A stretch of 64,000 nt of DNA from Homalodisca vitripennis (lineage: Eukaryota > Arthropoda > Insecta > Hemiptera > Cicadellidae): NCBI RefSeq assembly GCF_021130785.1, contig NC_060212.1, forward strand, positions 145,973,501-146,037,500. Reading direction: 5' to 3'. Position 1 is the stretch's first letter. Each line of letters begins with the position of its first letter. Shown one piece after another: positions 37,501 to 47,884 of this stretch. Position numbers and translations under genes: made by a program. The notes beneath the pieces were generated by a model that saw only the letters and a program-made list of their open reading frames with translations, was not told the DNA's origin and searched no databases.

Positions 37501-39404
37501 CAATAACACAATCATCATTTCAAATACACGTTTCCATCAAATCTTTTTATTAAAATACATATCCACATAAGAACAAATCCATTTGACAGCACATCAAAAA
37601 TGGGAATGTGTCCTTCTGCAGTAGCTCAATAGAAGAAAACCTTACGGAGACAAAGGAGGAATATTATCCTGGAGTGTTGGACTCAGAGGGAACCACTGAA
37701 GGACAGAGCTCTTGAAGGGCCAAACAAGGGAGTGGGTTTGGGATTGAAGGTTCTATCTCTATTAGCCAAGATACCCCCGAGATGCACCTAAACATCAAAA
37801 ACGAGTTTTTTTATGTTTAAAACTGAAACTAACAGATTTAATTATTTTTAAAATAATATTGCATTGCAGGATCCTTATGACAAATCTTCAATCAGAAATA
37901 TAGGGCTATGTTACATACAATATTGAGTAAATAGAGAAACAATACAAAGTTATTATAATGTGTTTATAAACTGTACTAGTGTTTGTAGATTAAATTTTAT
38001 CGAAATGAAAACATACAAAACTTTTTATTTAAAACAGCATTGTAAATCTCCTTTTGATTTGCAGCATGCTTTTATTACTGTGCCTGTTTTTCTCAAGTAA
38101 TTTACTTTACTTTAATATCTGGCAATCGACATTGTAAAAGTTTAGTAAAACTATTTTTAAACAACATAAACCTCAGTAAAGTATTATATATTAAATTATG
38201 TCTATGTAAAATATATATTATAAAAAAGTTTATATTATAGCATATATTATTATAGGATCATTGTTATTTACAACCGTGACATGAACACCTTACGGCTTAG
38301 ATACCTGATAGGGACCATCACAACTAAAGCCTATTTTATATACAAGTCCAACACACAATTTAGTGTTGCATTTTATTATACGTGTGCAAAACTCATTTAC
38401 AAATTTTGATTGAAATCATAATTATAATGGGTTTAATATAAATTAAACATAGTAATCCCTCTGTTTTCTACTTAGCGTAAAAAACCCAATACAGAAAGTT
38501 TTCTAGGTTAAGATTGGGGAAATATACAGTTTCATAACAAAATCTGTACATATATTCCCAATACAGCCTTGAGGTGGAGAAATATATAAGATTTTGCCAA
38601 TGTCTATGTTCATAAAATTTTGTTCTTATTAATGAGTAAGTGAGTCCTTTTAGGACTAAGTGCAGGATCTTAAAATCTCTTTCCCTCACTCACACAAAAA
38701 AACTGGAAACAAGAGAGAGAGAGAGAATTGAGCCAAAACTTGATTCAGTAAATTTTAGTATAAATTGAACTAAATTTAAATAACACATGGTTCATTTAAA
38801 TATATTATGAACATTTTATTTTATAGAATGACATGTTTTGGAATCAAAGGTTACAAAAAAGTTTGTGCCAATAGGATAGTAGTGTTACATTAAATTTTCT
38901 AAATGTTTAATCAGAATCATAAACCAAGTCAATAACTGCACAATAGACGAAAAAAAGATGACACATTGAAGTTAGATTTAATGAGTTTTGTACAGAACAA
39001 GGTAAGTCTTTGAGGAGCATCTACTTCCATGAGTTACGTAATTATCTTAAACAAACAATAACTATTCTGAACTATTTACACAAAACTTTTGCAAACCAAA
39101 CATTATAATCTATAAATCATTAAAAAAATATTTATTAGCATTCAGCAGATCATTACGTGATAACAATAAAATTTAATTTAACTTCTACCTGCATTAAAGC
39201 ACCATTAAACACCATACATGTACAAACTACTGCTGCCATTATAGAAAAGGTAAATAGCACAAAAAGATTACTTAAATAAAAGAACATCCAACATCTTAGG
39301 CAAATCTTCTAGGTTCAATATAACAGACTCTCAGACCAAGTTAATCTTTAATGTACTGAGTTAAAACTTTAAAACTCATGCAGAATATAGGTAATAAGAC
39401 TTAC
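34563..39404. other. No exon recognised; CpG-containing patch at 34865-35225
   Basis: If the PDZ exons at 39.4-44.6 kb belong to a minus-strand gene that continues here, its next exon should lie in this interval, but I could not find one coding for the end of the PDZ domain. The patch at 34865-35225 contains GCTGGGCCCACCGCCTGGGC and could be regulatory. At 36955-36962 a lone ACCCTGTA resembles a mariner-type element end. Beyond 36000 the DNA is strongly AT-rich. Confidence 0.45.
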
Positions 39405-39462
39405 ATTTGATAAGCTCAACAACTTCCGTGTGAGTGGAATGAGTTACATTAACTCCATTAAC
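39405..39462 (-). CDS. RhoGEF2: RhoGEF2/ARHGEF11/12-like PDZ domain, second of two exons found
   Basis: A 58-nt minus-strand exon bounded by acceptor GATTTCAG and donor GTAAGT. It reads VNGVNVTHSTHTEVVELIK in phase 0 and leaves one extra base (phase 1 exit). It joins in frame to the exon at 44563-44612 to give IIK-VNGVNVTHSTH, the carboxyl half of a PDZ domain: the strand with VNG and the helix EVVELIK. Among PDZ proteins, IIKVNG-x-VT-S-H-EVV-LIK is characteristic of the PDZ-RhoGEF/LARG family and insect RhoGEF2, where this domain binds C-terminal tails of membrane receptors and brings the Rho activator to the membrane. The last strand of the domain should follow in the next exon, which I did not find. 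Identification is by recalled family pattern; splice sites and phase are seen directly. Confidence 0.85.
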
Positions 39463-39904
39463 CTGAAATCAAGAACAGATAATAAGGTGATGGTCTACAA
39501 TAACTTATTTTTATTCTATATACAAAAACACACACAACTTATGACTCATATATATATATATATATAACAATTTGATATAACTAATTAGTATTTTACAGTA
39601 AATATTACGCCTACTGAATGTAGCTATTCTAATGGGTTTTACTACTTGTTCAAATTTTTAGAAAATGTAATTCATCAAAAGCCCAATAATTCACTGCAAC
39701 AAAAAGATTTGTAGGGTTTTATACTGAATTCAAAACCATGGGAATTCTGATCTTAACCAGCGTCCAATGCTGAACTTCAACTCTTCATTACAAGATGACT
39801 AGAATGGGGAATACCGGCCACCATAGGGTGACAGAGAACTGACTCAACAAGTAGCGGGTTTGAAGGACATCTACAGGTCTCATCAGTCATGTTTTTTTCA
39901 TTGA

Positions 39905-40075
39905 GGTTTTGATTTAGGTAATTCATCTCTATATGCCTTACGACGAACCTATGCAACTAGCAACCTTGAATCCACTAAAATAGCGTACTATGCGCTATTT
40001 GAAAGTCATTTTGTTGTGCTTCCCCATGGAATAGAAGCATGGGGAAGCACAACAAAATTCAACCTTTCAAAAGTC

Positions 40076-40116
<41 letters not shown>

Positions 40117-40620
40117 AATACGTTTAATGGGCAACCTAGGACCTAGAGAAAGTTGTAGAGCTACGTTTAAAGAATTGAAAATACTTACGGTAACATCCCT
40201 TTACATAATAGAAACAATATAGTATTGCCTAACAAGAGACCTTCCTCGAAATGGTGACCTCCATGAGCATAATACAATACATGGTCAAGACTTCCCACTA
40301 CCTCTTCACAGAACAGCCTTATTTGAGAAAAAACCTACCTATGCTGGGAAGAAACTATTTAATGCTCTGCCAGAAAAAAATCAAGAATAATCAAAATAAT
40401 CTAAAGAAAATGAATACAGTAATGAAGAACTGGCTACTGCAGAGAACCATCTATACAATAGAGGGATTCTACTCTTGGAGGCAACTCAATCAAGACCACT
40501 AATACTTTTATAATAAGACTTAACTAATAACTATGTACATGTATATCTTATTTTCATTGATGCTACTTGTAATCTTAAAGATTATCAATAAAGAATCTCT
40601 GATTTCTGTAACATTCTACT
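39905..40620 (+). pseudogene. LINE reverse-transcriptase C-terminal fragment with an A37 run
   Basis: The plus strand reads STKIAYYALFESHF, HGIEAWGSTTKFNLSKVL, a run of 12 lysines, TIRLMGNLGPRESCRATFKE and LKILTVTSLYIIETI, then a stop and LTRDLPRNGDLHEHNT and LFEKKPTYAGKKLFNALP. This is the post-catalytic thumb/C-terminal region of CR1/L2- or jockey-like LINE ORF2, whose members carry QK(R/K)AIR-(I/L)M and PRESCR...FKEL-IL(T)V. The lysines come from 37 A (40079-40115) where a short QKKA-like segment normally stands. The fragment ends with an AATAAA at about 40588. It is 5' truncated and interrupted by at least one stop, so inactive. A perfect 21-bp inverted repeat (40008-40058) lies inside it. 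Confidence 0.85.
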
Positions 40621-42394
40621 TCAAAAGAATTAAAAGTGTTTAAAACTACAGTTATTTAAAGTATCACACTAAGCAGATAAAATTAATGAGTGAGGTTTTT
40701 CACAGTAATAATTAATTTAACTGTTATAAAAAGAATACTTTAGTCTTCTTAAAAATAATTGTATTAAATGCTGGTTATATTTTAAAAGTGCAAAAAAAAG
40801 CATTGATTCCTAGGCTAAAAGAATGTTGGAGAAAAACATTAAGTAAACTCAGTGCAATCAGGTGTAAAAACTATATGAAACTATTAATATATTTTCAAAA
40901 CATTCACACGTTACAGTAGTAGTAGTAAGTGGTAACACTTCCATATTAGACATTATACAATACCAACCTTACAATTTTGGCTACAATAAAGTCTTCCAAC
41001 CACTTAACAAACATACAAAGAGTTTTAAACAAAGGCAATATTGCAGAATAGTATTTTTCTAATCACACCTAAATATTATAGACAAAGCAACATCAGTACC
41101 AACAAGCTAAATTAATACTGAGTATTTTACTTATGAAACATCTTACTGCAAGCACAAGAATTCTACCACTGTCTATACAAAGGAAACTGGTCTTGGCAAC
41201 ACACCAGCTTCTTTATGCACAACAACAAAAATATAACAGACAAATATGTGGTCCATTAAGACTGTGCAATCAGGTTCTCTGAAGGCAGGAAAGTTTGCAA
41301 AGAAACAATTTTTCAAGGAATTATAAGCACTTTAAGTAGTAATTTGGGCTATCTAGAAATTGAACCCATGGAAAATTGATGACAATGGGGATGAATGGTA
41401 TAGATTTTTGACAGTGTCTACATTGTAAAATACGACTGGAGGAATGACATATTTTTAATAAGTAACACATACTATCTTTATGTCATACTAGCAGTTACTC
41501 ACAATTCAATTTTGAAAAACAGGGACACACAATGAGCATATTCACTAAAAATGGAATTCTAAACAATCCTGAGATAAGCGATAGTCACTGAAAGATATTC
41601 CAATCTCTTGATCCATTTCAGATTCAAGTTTAAAGATGGGGACCTTGAAGTCAGAGTTGCTCTGAAATTTTTGGACTTCTCTCCAATTATTCGTGATATA
41701 TTATTAGGTAGCTCTTAACAATTTTAGTAACAATTGAAATAATTTAGACCATTATGGAGAAATCATAAGTCTAGAGGGAGACTAAAGTCAAAAGTCCTTA
41801 GTTTTTCTGATAACACACTTATGATGTAATAAATGATGGTATTTTAACTGTAGTTAATTCAAACAAACCCAGACAAAGGAAAGCTTCAGCACATAACATA
41901 ATAAATTATAAAGAGTACGTGACTTTGACACATGAATAACAACAAACATTTACTATCAGCTGGTTAAATGTGTATGATTATTATACTTAGTATTCTTGAC
42001 TTTGACACGTGATAATTGGACAACACTTACTTACACCCTTTTACAAGTATTTAAATGTATTTGTGCATTTGTGGGGTTACCATGCACAAGTTATTTTAAC
42101 AACAGCCTAATTCACCATATACATAGCGGTCTGGTAGAAAAAGAAAACATTTTAAGAGATGATTGTGGACCTAAAAACAAGAGAAAAAGTTCATAACTTG
42201 ATTAAAAAATTATTTGTAAAAATACAAGTTTTTACATTTGAGGCACTATAATCTCATTAAATGGCTAAACAAATGCGTAAAATCTATTTTAAAAAATTGT
42301 AGAGAATTTAATTCTGAGAAAATTTATGTAAATAGAATCAATACCAAACAAATTCTAAATTAATCAATTCAAATGTTATTGAAAGAAAAACACT

Positions 42395-43047
42395 AAAGCA
42401 AATACACTTTGACAGTCTGACACAATGCTGTGCGTCTGCAATACTGTGGATGAATTTGGAAAAGCATCATTGTATTGTTTCAAGAATACTTTTTACTGAT
42501 GAAGCTACATTTACTCGTGATGGTGTTAACAACACCAGCAATTTCCATCAGTGGTCATATGAGAATCCTCATGACACAACGGACAATAAGTTTCAACACA
42601 GATTTTCAGTCAATGTGTGGTGTTGTGTTGTCGATGATAAATTAACTGGCACTTTCATATTAGAGAACAGACTTGAACATACATGGAACTTTTACGTAAT
42701 TAACTGTTTACTTCTCTGGAAAATACACCATTTTTAACACAAATGATTATGTACTTACAACATAATGGTGCTCCTCCACATACTGCTCATCGTGTTAAGA
42801 AAATTTTTAAAATAACACTTGGCAGGCAAACTGATTGGTGCTGGAGAAGTTATTAACTGGCCTCCAGACCTTACACCACTGGGCTATTGTATATAGGGTT
42901 GGATGAAAAGTGAAGTTTACAAAGTAAAAGTTAGTACACAAGTTGAACTAATCACTCTGAAAAAATTTGATGCTGCTGCTCTTATAAAGGAAAAGAAAGC
43001 TGTTCTAGCAACAGTGATACAAAATATTCTGAAGCGTATTAAGTAGT
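42395..43047 (+). pseudogene. Mariner-like (DDE/D) transposase pseudogene
   Basis: The plus strand reads SRILFTDEATFTRDGVNN, YENPHDTTDNKFQHRFSVNV, a frame change, LQHNGAPPHTAHRVKKIF, then WMKSEVYKVKV, DAAALIKEKKAVL and ILKRIK before a stop at 43045-43047. These are successive blocks of an insect Tc1/mariner-superfamily transposase. FTDEATF carries the first catalytic Asp. The second normally stands in LQ(Q/H)DGAPPH, but here it is Asn (D to N). The SPDLTPLDFFLWG block with the third is frame-shifted (roughly 42860-42900). With these changes it cannot be active. The N-terminal DNA-binding part is missing and no terminal inverted repeats were found. It lies antisense in the PDZ intron. Confidence 0.85.
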
Positions 43048-44562
43048 GTACTGTAATGGTGGAAATTTTCAAACCTTATTTATAATGTAATGAAATTAGT
43101 TATGTTTTATTTAAAACAGAACTATGATGGTAAATTAAATTTGTAAAAGTTTAATTTTTTTAAGTTTATTATTAATAATACAGTATTGTTACATTTTTGC
43201 AGGGTAATACAAGTTACAATAAATTTGAATACATTAATTTAGAATTTGTTTGTTATTGACTTTATTTACATCAATTTTCTCCTAATTGAATTCTGTACAA
43301 TTTTTGTACATGGAGTTTATGTATTTGTTAGCCATTTAATAAAATTATAGCACCTCAAAAGTAAAAAACATGTATTTGACAGTAAAGTTTTATTTTTTAA
43401 GCAAATTATTTTAAAACTGAGGGACAACTTACAGTCTTGGGACCTAATTTATTCAAATTTTTCAGTTTAAAATTCATATGAAACGATAAAATGTTTGTCT
43501 TAATTACTGTTCTAATGGTTTCAGTCCGGGGTTCATTGAATCCTTGAAGTGGAAATCTGGACAAAATCTTTCACTAGTCTTATCTCACTAACAAAGCATT
43601 TCCAGACATATGTTTATATAAACTTTTTTTTCTTCTTTTTAGGTCTAACATCACCTGTTAAAATGTTTTCCTTCCCTCCAGGACATCTCTGCATATGTGG
43701 TATATACTACTTTGAAAGTCTAACTCTTATAATTCCTTATAAAGTGGTAAAAAAAATATATTCCTCTTGTTTTTGAGAAGACTCATAAAAGGGCTATTAT
43801 TGTGAAAAAAATATAAACTAATAATTAATTGCACTATCAGATTATAACAGACTATGGTTAGTAAAAAGTACAAATTTATCTCTACTTTATTTAACTACAG
43901 TCTGAAGTTTATCTGTTTTGAACATCATTCAGACGTGATGTCAGCAGACATAAAGATAGGCAGAAGACGAAGCAACAATATCTTGAACCTTCACAATGCA
44001 TAATAAAGATAGCTCTGTTTTAGTTACAACACTTTTTGCAATTAAGGCCATTACGTATTGCAACTTAACCTTAGGTAAGTACTTCATAATTGTCCAGAAT
44101 TCCAAGAGGAGCCATTATTTCATTTATAAATTTCAATATGAATATAAATAAATACCTAGTTTTGAAGAACTAAAAAAATTTAAAAATGAATATAGAATGG
44201 GTTGAATTTATATACAACCCACACAAATCTTTTACAGACTCTGTAGCTAGCCTCATTTATAAAATAACAAACAGTAACTTTCTTTGGCCCAAGACTCCAC
44301 CCATGATTATTATCTCACTTAATACAGAAATTACTATACATACGTGATAAATTAACAAAAGTACAAAACTAAAATTACTTGAATAAAGATAAAATGTATT
44401 TCTCTCATTCAACAGATTATCAATCTAAGGATAAAGGTATACTTCATCCTTATTCATGATCTTGGTATGGTTTGTACGAATATAAAAAGACATAGTTACA
44501 TTAAATGTACTTCTGGGTGATGATTTGTTATCTCATATAAAACCAAAATTATATATTCTTAC

Positions 44563-44612
44563 CTTGATGATTTTATCTCCGTGGTGAAGACCTGCTCGCT
44601 CAGCCGCACCCC
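44563..44612 (-). CDS. RhoGEF2: RhoGEF2/ARHGEF11/12-like PDZ domain, first of two exons found
   Basis: A 50-nt minus-strand exon between acceptor TGTTACAG, preceded by a pyrimidine tract (TCTTTTTATTTTAC), and donor GTAAGAAT. Two bases complete a codon from the previous exon, then 16 codons give GAAERAGLHHGDKIIK, with the split codon giving a further Gly in front. G-G-A-A-x-x-A-G...G-D-x-I-I-K is the middle of a PDZ domain and precedes VNG in the next exon. The upstream exon, which should carry the PDZ ligand-binding GLGF-like loop and an FVQSV-like segment, was not found. The reading matches PDZ-RhoGEF/LARG/RhoGEF2 better than other PDZ families I can recall. Confidence 0.85.
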
Positions 44613-44691
44613 CTGTAACATTGGTTTAAAAGTAAAATAAAAAGATCCAAAATTAAGTACATATTTGTTTTTCTTTATATGTACTGGGCAT

Positions 44692-44790
44692 CCCCCCCCC
44701 CACCCCCCCCCCCCCCCACCCCCCCCCCCCCCCACCCCCCCCCCCCCCCACCCCCCCCCCCCCCCACCCCCCCCCCCCCCCACCCCCCCC
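44692..44790. repeat. C15A tract, six 16-bp periods
   Basis: A occurs at 44702, 44718, 44734, 44750, 44766 and 44782, with only C between. The minus (transcribed) strand therefore carries consecutive G15 runs, about 80 nt upstream of the PDZ-exon acceptor at 44613. This is strongly G-quadruplex-prone. The glycine/tryptophan-rich frame read through it is not a protein. Confidence 0.95.
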
Positions 44791-45254
44791 ACTTGAAAAA
44801 CTAGAGAGTAGATGACAATAATTCGTGTTTTAATCCCCCAGATGTCTGAGAGGTCACGCGCTCAAGCCTGGCGTTATTTAAGTGGGTGCCATGAGGGCTT
44901 ACTGCAGTAGTGGCAGATTGGCGCAGATCTGTCCACAATGAGTTGATTGGAGGCGGTACAAGGCACCACTACTCGCTTCTCCACACTTCACTCAGTAGTT
45001 GTTGTTTTTCATCTCTTGTCATACTTTCACAACCTGGCAGGTTAATAGGGAAGTATGGTGGAAGTAGGAGAGGACATAACTGGCAGGTAGAGCTCGACTT
45101 CCTCATGTGAATGAACTATCCAACTCCACATATCCTCTTAGAGTCCAGGTAGTTTGTCTTGCTACCCGAGAGCAGGTACGTATGACTGTCTCTGAACCCA
45201 CATCTCTCCAGTCTGATGTGTGTATGCCGCTGAGGTTCAGAACTACCAAGGACT
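44791..45254. other. No gene recognised
   Basis: Mixed-composition DNA with one open frame of 66 codons (44910-45110) that I do not recognise. GAGAGGTCACGCGCTCAAGC at about 44849 resembles a tRNA box B but no box A accompanies it. Confidence 0.4.
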
Positions 45255-45440
45255 TCAACCAAGATGTCGCGTAACAGGCTTTGCTAATTTTGCACGCAAC
45301 ATTTTAAATTTATATCGCTCATTCATTATCTAAATGTCATTCGGTTAGATAGACAGACATACAATTATACGAATAAGAAATATTTCCATTACTCCGGGAG
45401 GCAAAAGAGACATAAAATTGTTTCAGCTTACTGAGTGATA
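45255..45440 (+). repeat. Dispersed repeat fragment with GTCGCGTAACAGGCTTTGCT
   Basis: Closest in motif to the copy at 9412. It is followed by TAGATAGACAGACATACAA and runs directly into the 50-bp array. Confidence 0.55.
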
Positions 45441-47516
45441 GGATTCAATGACACTCAGCCAACTTCCATGGTTGGACGTGCGCCATCATAAGATTCAATG
45501 GAGCTCAGCCAAATTCCATGGTTGGATGTGCACCATCATAAAATTCCATGGTGCTCAGCCAAATTCCATGGTTGGACGTGCAACATCATAACATTCAATG
45601 GACCTCAGCCAAATTGCATGGTTGGACGTGCACCATCATAACATTCAATGGCGCTCAGCCAAATTCCATGGTTGGACGTGCACCATCATAACATTCAATG
45701 GAGCTCAGCCAAATTGCATAGTTGGACGTGCACCATCATAAACATTCAATGGAGCTCAGTCAAATTGCATGGTTGGACGTGCACCATCATAACATTCAAT
45801 GGCGCTCAGCCAAATTCCATGGTTGAACGTGCAACATCATAACATTCAATGGAGCTCAGTCAAATTCCATGGTTGGACGTGCAACCATCATAACATTCAA
45901 TGGCGCTCAGCCAAATTCCATGGTTGGACGTGCACCATCATAGCATTCAATGGAGCTCAGCCAAATTCCATGGTTGAACGTGCAACATCATAAGATTCAA
46001 TGGAGCTCAGCCAAATTCCATGGTTGGACGTGCAACATCATAAAATTCCAATGGAGCTCAGCCAAATTCCATGGTTGGACATGCAACATCATAACATTCA
46101 ATGGACCTCAGCCAAATTCCATGGTTGGACGTGCACCATCATAGCATTCAATGGAGCTCAGCCAAATTCCATGGTTGGACGTGCACCATCATAACATTCA
46201 ATGGCGCTCAGCCAAATTCCATGGTTGGACGTGCAACATCATAACATTCAATGGCGCTCAGCCAAATTCCATGGTTGGACGTGCACCATCATAACATTCA
46301 ATGGCGCTCAGCCAAATTCCATGGTTGGACGTGCAACATCATAACATTCAATGGAGCTCAGCCAAATTCCATGGTTGGACGTGCACCATCATAACATTCA
46401 ATGGCGCTCAGCCAAATTCCATGGTTGGACGTGCAACATCATAACATTCAATGGCGCTCAGCCAAATTCCATGGTTGGACGTGCAACCATCATAACATTC
46501 AATGGCGCTCAGCCAAATTCCATGGTTGGACGTGCAACATCATAACATTCAATGGAGCTCAGCCAAATTCCATGGTTGGACGTGCAACATCATAAGATTC
46601 AATGGAGCTCAGCCAAATTCCATGGTTGGACGTGCAACATCATAACATTCAATGGACCTCAGCCAAATTCCATGGTTGGACGTGCAACATCATAACATTC
46701 AATGGAGCTCAGCCAAATTGCATGGTTGGACGTGCACCATCATAACATTCAATGGAGCTCAGCCAAATTCCATGGTTGGACGTGCAACATCATAACATTC
46801 AATGGCGCTCAGCCAAATTCCATGGTTGGACGTGCACCATCATAACATTCAATGGCGCTCAGCCAAATTCCATGGTTGGACGTGCAACATCATAACATTC
46901 AATGGAGCTCAGCCAAATTCCATGGTTGGACGTGCACCATCATAACATTCAATGGCGCTCAGCCAAATTCCATGGTTGGACGTGCAACATCATAACATTC
47001 AATGGACCTCAGCCAAATTCCATGGTTGGACGTGCGCCATCATAACATTCAATGGCGCTCAGCCAAATTCCATGGTTGGACGTGCGCCATCATAACATTC
47101 AATGGCGCTCAGCCAAATTCCATGGTTGGACGTGCAACCATCATAACATTCAATGGCGCTCAGCCAAATTCCATGGTTGGACGTGCAACATCATAACATT
47201 CAATGGACCTCAGCCAAATTCCATGGTTGGACGTGCGCCATCATAACATTCAATGGCGCTCAGCCAAATTCCATGGTTGGACGTGCAACATCATAAGATT
47301 CAATGGCGCTCAGCCAAATTCCATGGTTGGACGTGCAACATCAAAACATTCAATGGAGCTCAGCCAAATTGCATGGTTTGGACGTGCACCATCATAGCAT
47401 TCAATGGAGCTCAGTCAAATTCCATGGTTGGACGTGCAACATTATAACATTCAATGGAGCTCAGTCAAATTGCATGGTTGGACGTGCACCATCATAACAT
47501 TCAATGGCGCTAAGCG
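45441..47516 (+). repeat. 50-bp minisatellite, about 41 copies
   Basis: The unit reads ACATTCAATGGCGCTCAGCC then AAATTCCATGGTTGGACGTG then CACCATCATA. Variable positions are GCGCTC/GAGCTC/GACCTC and CACCATC/CAACATC/CGCCATC. Units at 45892 and elsewhere have a 1-bp insertion (CAACCATC). Each unit centres on the near-palindrome CCAAATTCCATGGTTGG. The period is not a multiple of three, so the repeated 64-codon frames are artefacts of periodicity. Edge units are the most diverged. Confidence 0.97.
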
Positions 47517-47884
47517 GAATTCCGTAAGTACAATTGTCACTTGTTAAGAAGTCATATGATTGTACTCTGTATGTTTGCAAGAGGAATGTATTCCAGAAAT
47601 GTTTGGCCAAACGTATTTGCTCACGTTCAACCAATTTCTATGAGGTGACAGGTGTCATCATCTAACTCTGTGTCGCTAATTTAGAAGTTAAGTTTTTTAG
47701 AAAATCTTGTCCACAGTCAATTTATTTCCGAGATATTGTGTGAACAGACGGATATACACACAGACAGACTAAAATGAAATTTTTCTAGCGCCTGGGGTGA
47801 TACCAATAACGCTTTAAGTGAGGAAACTACGTGATTGAACTCGGTATTGTACTTATAAATATAAACTAGCTCAAGGTACTTGAA
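47517..47884. repeat. Spacer between two arrays, with a dispersed-repeat remnant
   Basis: GAACAGACGGATATACACACAGACAGAC (seen as GAACAGACGGATATACAC then ACAGACAGAC) near 47741-47768 resembles the GACAGACAGA part of the dispersed family at 5380 and 45350. Nothing coding was seen. Confidence 0.45.

Larger units (their letters stand above)
39463..44562 (-). other. Intron between the two PDZ exons
   Basis: A 5.1-kb phase-0 intron with GTAAGAAT at its 5' end (minus strand) and GATTTCAG at its 3' end. It contains a plus-strand LINE fragment (39905-40620), a plus-strand mariner-like transposase pseudogene (42395-43047), a TA microsatellite (39548-39566) and otherwise AT-rich DNA. Both element relics are antisense to the gene. 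Confidence 0.8.

Noticed and set aside
44559..44792. Glycine/tryptophan-rich frame on the minus strand
   Set aside because: It is a read-through of the C15A tract and an intron; only the 50 nt at 44563-44612 are coding, in a different frame.
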